The notes beneath the pieces were generated by a model that was given only the letters and a program-made list of their open reading frames with translations, did not search any database and had not been told where the DNA came from. A program made the position numbers and the translations under genes. From Cyprinodon diabolis (taxonomy: Eukaryota; Chordata; Actinopteri; Cyprinodontiformes; Cyprinodontidae): 64,000 bases of DNA. Where the stretch lies: contig CM060080.1 of assembly GCA_030533445.1 (NCBI GenBank), forward strand, positions 10,272,717 through 10,336,716. Reading direction: 5' to 3'. Numbering within the stretch: position 1 is the stretch's first letter; each line of letters opens with the position of its first letter. Below are positions 58,822 through 64,000 of this stretch, one piece after another.

Positions 58822-58924
58822 GTCCATCTATCCATTAGCTACACCCACTTACCCTGAAGAGGGTCAGGGGGTTACAGCCTGTTCCTGCTGACACTGGGCG
58901 AGAGGCGGACAGCACCCTGGACAC
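58822..58924 (-). mobile_element. SINE/L2-type 3' tail, minus orientation
   Basis: CCATCTATCCATTAGCTACA...CACTGGGCGAGAGGCGGAC is the inverse of the 3' region of the SINEs at 19917 and 41529 (CGCCTCTCGCCC...GGATGGATGG). Only the tail survives, so it could come from the partner LINE. Confidence 0.65.
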
Positions 58925-59523
58925 ATTTCTGGTCCCCCACAGGACTAACAAACATTTAGTCAGCCATGTATGCTACACTTAATTTAGAAGTTTGAGACCG
59001 TGGGGGAGAAAAAAAAACAAAACCCCCACAGGTGCATTAAAAGAGTGATGATTTGTTTTGAGCTATTCATCAAACCACTGCATTGTCTGCAAGGTACTGA
59101 AGTATAATATGTTTTTCAACAAATCATAGCAAAACAGTAGGTTTACTTTATGTTTATTAGTCAATAAAAAAGAGGCTCGAGGGTTGGATAGCTTGTCGAA
59201 CAGATTCCCTAATGATGGTTTGATGTCAAAAGTCTTAAAGAAAAACCTTTGCAGTGCTGATCCACCATGGTTAATATTTGAAATACTTAGTACATAAACT
59301 ATAAGGTACACTAAAATTTAAAACGTATTGTCATTGCAGTTGACAGATATCCCAAGTCTCTCCGAAGTTCCAGCGAGTCTTATAAATTATCCTGGATTTT
59401 AGACTATGCGAGGTGGTGTTTTTATTTGCGAGTGAGAGCATGCAGTCAATGCAATAATTTGTGCTGATTAGAACTACTTCCATTGTGCAGGCACAACAAG
59501 AGAGAGCGGGATGTGGGGACGAG
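58925..59523. other. Gene-free stretch
   Basis: No feature recognised. Confidence 0.5.
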
Positions 59524-59531
59524 GTTGCTTG

Positions 59532-59838
59532 TAATGTTGCACCGATACCGTCAAATAGGACACAGATACCATTTTGAGAGCCAAACGTTTATTCAACTAT
59601 TGTCACCTATTCCAGGTAGGCAATAAAAAGTTCTACTGACTTCACAAAGGTATGCAGCAGCTTGACAAAGCCATGATGGCAATTATTTTACATCCAAGTA
59701 GTATGCAGTCTTCATATATAAACACAAACATCCATGTCAAACTGATGGTATCTGTATGGTATCGGTATCAGCTAATACTGCACAGCCAGGTATTGGGTAT
59801 CGTTATCAGGGCCAAAAAATGGGATGGGTGCAACATTA
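59532..59838. mobile_element. hAT MITE, TAATGTTGCACCGATACC, copy 3
   Basis: Ends TAATGTTGCACC and its inverse bound 307 bp. A perfect 8-bp duplication GTTGCTTG lies at 59524-59531 and 59839-59846. Interior blocks match the copies at 36513 and 51925. Confidence 0.92.
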
Positions 59839-59846
59839 GTTGCTTG

Positions 59847-61056
59847 TGAAACCTCTGCAGCGTGTCTGTCCAAAGCGATGCTCTCTTCAACAAGCGTTTC
59901 AGGCGACTGGTTGTCAGAGAGCGTGCTGATTAGTTTAGTCTAAAAAACATGCCAATAGATTTCGGTTTACTCTGACATTCACCTAGTTACCACTCAAAGC
60001 TGTGCATCCTGTGAAATGGCAGAGGTTGAATCCTCGAGTCAAAAACGAAAATATAAGAGTCATTTTACAGCAGAATGTATTTAAGTATATCCATGTCTAG
60101 TAAAGGTGAGGTACGGGGTTTGATAAGCAACTCCCTGAAATGAGTTTTTGGAATTTGAGATGTCTGAGTTAATCACAACAGCATTATTTGGATACTTACA
60201 TACTACTTTCAATACTTGTATCCAAGAGGACATGGGATATTAAATGATAATATACCCTTAACATACTATTGGGTATTTTGTGTTTCAGTATTGTCAGAAC
60301 TGCTTGATGTGAACGATGTCCAGGGATCCCTTTAGTCCAAAGTACACAACTTTTTACAACCTTATAACAAATTGTAGAGGCAACTCTGTCATCTAAAAAA
60401 TCCTTGACACTAGCAGCCTCTTCAGAGTAGAGTTTGAGGCTTCTGCCTTAGTAGGACTCATTGCTGTCTGAAATTAGTCAAATTAAAAGTGATGTAAATA
60501 GAAAATGTAACTAAAGGGTTGCCATAGGAGTGTATAATAGTACAGTCACATGTGCAGACGTTGGACATCTTGTGACACACCTGCTTTCCGGTATATGACT
60601 AATAATGTTTTGTCTGCTACCCTTTCATATCGTGGGCTATGATCAATGCACAAGATGTGGTGGGGAATCTTACGGTGCTGTAGTGATATCCGCTCGCCCA
60701 GCTGGAAGTTCACCTCTCTGTATTTCAGATGCTCTATGTTTACACCATGGAGCACTTCATCAAAAAGGAGGAGCTTCAGCTGTGAGAACTGACACCCGAC
60801 TGAAGTGAAAAAAACTCAGCAAATAGACTCAATAGTTCTTGTTTCTTTAATGCAGGTTTGTACATTTAAATTGTTATTTGTAAAAAGAAAAATAATGTTA
60901 AAAAAGATCATATGTACTGCTGTTGTTTCAGAGGTATTAAAGGTGGGTTTAGGGATTGAGGAGGATTTTCACTACATTTTTAAAAGACCCGCCCTCTTCA
61001 CTTTAAATAAAATGCACATGCACAACCCTTTACGTGCTCCAGAGAGGGAACGCCTA
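59847..61056. other. Gene-free stretch
   Basis: No feature recognised. Confidence 0.5.
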
Positions 61057-61348
61057 CACTGGAAAAACGATTCAGAAATAAGTCAAAATTTCTTAAATTA
61101 TGTGTATTTACCCTTAATTTGAGTAGGTAAATGAGATAATTTGCCAATGGAAATAGTATTTTTATTCTTAAAATAAGATAATTAGATGATATGCACTTGA
61201 AATAAAACAATGGGATTGTGTTTTCTTATTTTAAGTGTAAATTGTCTTGTTCCATTGGCAAAATGTCTCTTTTACGTCCTTAATCCAAGAACAAATGCAC
61301 TTATTTTAAGAAAAAAGGACTTATCTAGATTTCGTTTTTTTTCTAGTG
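61057..61348. mobile_element. Palindromic TA-flanked MITE, copy C
   Basis: Ends CACTGGAAAAA-like and the inverse CACTAGAAAAAA are flanked by TA at 61055-61056 and 61349-61350. The body is an inverse-orientation copy of A and B (ATTGTCTTGTTCCATTGGCA). Because the element is almost palindromic, orientation is partly a matter of choice. Confidence 0.8.
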
Positions 61349-61438
61349 TATTTAACGCATGCAAGAGCATGAAGGAGACTATTTCTCCTTGTGCACGATC
61401 TGTTTAAAAGATGCTGTTCTCATAGCTCATACAGGCTT

Positions 61439-61710
61439 ACTGTGCCCAAACATGCACAATAACCCCTAAATGCCTCAATCACTATATACTATATACTATA
61501 GTAGACTTTATAGCAAACTCAGTTTACTGACCGTTCAGACAGATGATCAGTGCTTTTTGCTTCCCGTTGGTCACGAAACTCCTCTTCCACTCTGCGGTGC
61601 CTGTGCCATCTTTATTATTAGTCGCTGCTCTCATGTAGCGACAGCCTGTGGTGACAGCGGGCTGCTGTGACAGCAAACCCCATAATGCTTTGAGAGGAGT
61701 GCCCTCAGCA
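61439..61710 (+). mobile_element. MITE with CTGTGCCCAAACAT end, truncated copy
   Basis: Matches the left part of the split MITE at 54772-55060, up to about its SINE insertion point: AGACAGATGATC, GTCGCTGCT, GTAGCGACAGCC and GGGCTGCTGTGACA. The right half is missing. Confidence 0.65.
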
Positions 61711-63129
61711 CAAAGAAATCCAGGATGTATCTGTCTCTTCTGAGGCTTTTCTTTTCATCCCATACACTTTGTTGACACTTTTTCTATTATGACCCTTGGC
61801 CATTTTCCAAGAACCACGGTGAGAAAGGTGAGTTTCAAAGTCTGAAATGTACCTCACCACACAATTACGACTGAAAGTGTGCATGTGCATAAAAAGATAG
61901 CTAACTGGGTACGAGCACATAGGATGATTGGCAATTAGGAGGATCACTTATTTTCATGATCCACCCGAAAATAAAATATGGTCCTCTATACCTTTAAAGA
62001 TAATTTTTTAGGTCACCTGGTGTCAGGTAAACCCCCCTTCCATTAAGCTAGGAATTGAGTCAAAATGATCTAGCGTACTTTGATTCGATTCAATTTGGTT
62101 TTGAGAATGGAATTATTTTTAGATACAACCGATGACGTCACCATCCCCGCAGACATTAGTGCTGCACTCATTTCCTAATATAAAGTAATTGCATAACATG
62201 AAATGTTATTCCTGTGCAAGTAATGAATATACCAGTGGGCATGTTTACCTTATTTAGTGGCTGGAATGACTGTTTAATATTTAGTAATTCACCGGTCTTC
62301 CAGACTCTCTGTTTTGGACCTGACGTTACCCCTGGCAACCCCATAGCACTTCCTGTCATTGTCTCTCTGTCTGCATTTCACAATTAAAGGACAGGTGAAA
62401 CTTCACATTATAGACTGCTGCTGAATTGTTCTCTATGAACTTCTTAATCGCCTGGGGAGACCATCATTTTTTGGAAAAGCCCCAAAAGCTCTGGAAAGTG
62501 TAAACTTTGGTTCATCCAGAACTGCGTCTGGTTAACGGTCGGATACACAGGGACTTACTTGTAAATTTATATCTCTGGAGCTTTGAAATATATCTTTGAG
62601 ACATTAAATCGGTTTCTCAGAATCAAACAAGCAAAACATGTTGTCCAAGGAGGCCATTCAACATACTGTGGAGTAAATGTCTTGCTCTGAAGCATTTGGT
62701 CAAGAGAAAGAAAATGAGATTAAACAACAAATCTTAGGAATATTCAAAAATACACTCAATCACATAATTGACAATTGCACAGACCAGTTTACCTTCAAAA
62801 ACCAGCCTTTTTTTGAGCGCTGAAACTATTTCGACAACAAATATTTGCGCACACATACGTTAACTGATGTGAAAATATGCAGTCACACATGCAGTCATAA
62901 TTGCTGCTGAAAACACACACACACAGCGGCATGCTTATGTAAATTTGAAATCATCAACACAAGAACAAAGGCATGGCAAGAGGGCATACATAAACATTAC
63001 ATGTCCGCAGATTATGCAGACACATGCACACATCTGAGCTCTGATAAACACTCAAACACACACATCCACCTCATTTACTTCATTCACAGAGGTAAGACCA
63101 CGCATCATTTCACCCTCTCACTCTCTTTC
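61711..63129. other. Gene-free stretch
   Basis: No exon or complete transposon was recognised. A short CA run lies near 62910-62925. Confidence 0.5.
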
Positions 63130-63420
63130 TCTCTCAAGTCCCCAAATCCATGGCATATGACCTTCTGTGGGACAGATAAAGAATGTGCTTATCAGTCATG
63201 CAAATGAGGCTGAATTCATTTTCCACAACAGATGGCCCCATAGATAATGATGATGGAGGAGAGAAAATTAAATGTCTCTCGCTCGGTGACCATGGCAACC
63301 GCGCCTCTGCGGCGTAATATCAATAATAAGTGTTCCGCATAATAAGGTTGTCAGTCCTGTGAATCAGAACCTCCTATGATGGGACAGACCGAGAGGACCA
63401 GGGGGTGTCTTGAAAAGTTT
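63130..63420. promoter_or_regulatory. Possible conserved noncoding element with an X-box
   Basis: A repeat-free block with TTATCAGTCATGCAAATGAG (octamer-like ATGCAAAT), GATAATGATGATGG, and GGTGACCATGGCAACCGCG. The last contains GTGACCATGGCAAC at 63286-63299, a good match to the RFX X-box (GTNRCC, spacer, RGYAAC). No frame is present. Confidence 0.35.
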
Positions 63421-63767
63421 GGCTGACACTCAGGCTGTAGAGAAGGTCTGATAAAGTTAGATCAGTAAGATCAACTTTTTTCTCTCTGGCCTCTTTTTAC
63501 ACTTACAGTGCTGGCAAGAGTTATAAAGTGACAAGTGAAGTATTGATTTTACTGTTAGAAGTGTTAATGTTTTTTTACTGTTAATGAACAGGAAATGAAT
63601 AGATAAATATACTAAACACCTTTTAATTTCAGTAGTTCAACAAAAAAATGCATCAGGAGGAAGCTTAGATACCCTAAAATTCTAAAACACAGGAAACCAT
63701 GTCAGAGAAAACCACAAAAGGATCAGTAATATGCAAATGATAACCTGCTGAATATACAGCTTTCTTA
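63421..63767. other. Gene-free stretch
   Basis: No feature recognised. Confidence 0.5.
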
Positions 63768-64000
63768 ATTTTAAGGGTAGGCTTAAAACTTTCCTTCTTT
63801 TGCTTATAGTTAGAGTGGCTCAGGTTAACCTGAGGTATCTCTATAGTTATGCTGCTATAGGCTTAGACTGCTGGAGGACATAGGAAAATCTTTTTTATCA
63901 TCTGCTTCATTCTATCTCTATTCTCCCACCGTGCAGAATCTGTCAGTTCAAACTACTAATGTTACGCTCTAACTGTTTTTTTTTCCCTCTTCACTAACGC
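63768..64000 (+). mobile_element. LINE-like 3' segment, cut by the window end
   Basis: GGCTTAAAACTTTCCTTCTT, AGTTAGAGTGGCTCAGGTTA and TAGTTATGCTGCTATAGGCT are landmarks of the same fish repeat whose downstream end appears at 16133-16427. The 3' part would lie beyond 64000. Confidence 0.55.

Noticed and set aside
1..64000. CRISPR array, prokaryotic operon or viral genome
   Set aside because: There are no regularly spaced short repeats, no closely packed gene sets and no recognised viral genes. The features are those of a fish chromosome.

Overview
This window looks like intergenic and intronic DNA from a ray-finned fish, probably a percomorph-grade teleost. The sequence is AT-rich, has no operon-like packing, and the splice sites and polyadenylation signals are eukaryotic. 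Most recognisable content is typical of teleost genomes: Tc1, hAT and Harbinger DNA transposons and their MITEs, tRNA-derived SINEs ending in GGATGGATGG, and LINE 3' ends. Only two protein-coding units are well supported. No rRNA, CRISPR, origin or bacterial operon is present, and I recognised no viral gene.

Layout. 1-2460 has no gene. 2472-3838 is a Harbinger-type MITE carrying two nested MITEs, one hAT with an 8-bp target duplication and one flanked by TTAA. 5227-5551 is a long imperfect hairpin. 6649-7187 is an hAT derivative that still encodes most of a BED zinc finger. 7284-8506 is an older hAT-like remnant split by another MITE. 14.2-17.3 kb holds LINE and SINE fragments and an unexplained 96-codon ORF. 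A second SINE is at 19917-20218.

The host gene lies on the minus strand between about 25.25 and 20.99 kb. A CpG-containing promoter with two CACGTG boxes leads to a short 5' exon, then an exon of four C2H2-like zinc fingers, a 31-codon exon, and a terminal exon that resembles the C-terminus of the fish 'sterile alpha motif domain-containing protein 3-like' family. The splice sites are canonical, and the finger exon carries a one-base frameshift in a run of six T. Two introns hold MITEs.

26.9-29.2 kb holds a second Harbinger MITE, a GAAA microsatellite, a palindromic TA-flanked MITE and one arm of a dispersed inverted repeat whose partner is at 44.6-45.1 kb. 32193-33440 is a complete Tc1 transposon with identical 29-bp ends and an apparently intact 343-residue DD34E transposase. 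The segment 33.4-54.7 kb is gene-poor, with scattered MITEs, a SINE, several stretches that could be conserved noncoding elements, and a possible minus-strand promoter and first exon near 49.2-48.8 kb. 54.7-56.2 kb holds a MITE split by a SINE, followed by a likely solo LTR. The last 8 kb has more hAT and palindromic MITEs, a possible enhancer with an RFX-type X-box, and a LINE 3' segment running off the end.

The transposons give most of the interpretable history. Several insertions have an uninterrupted relative elsewhere in the window, so order of insertion and target duplications can be read directly. Family names are from recognition of motifs, not database search.
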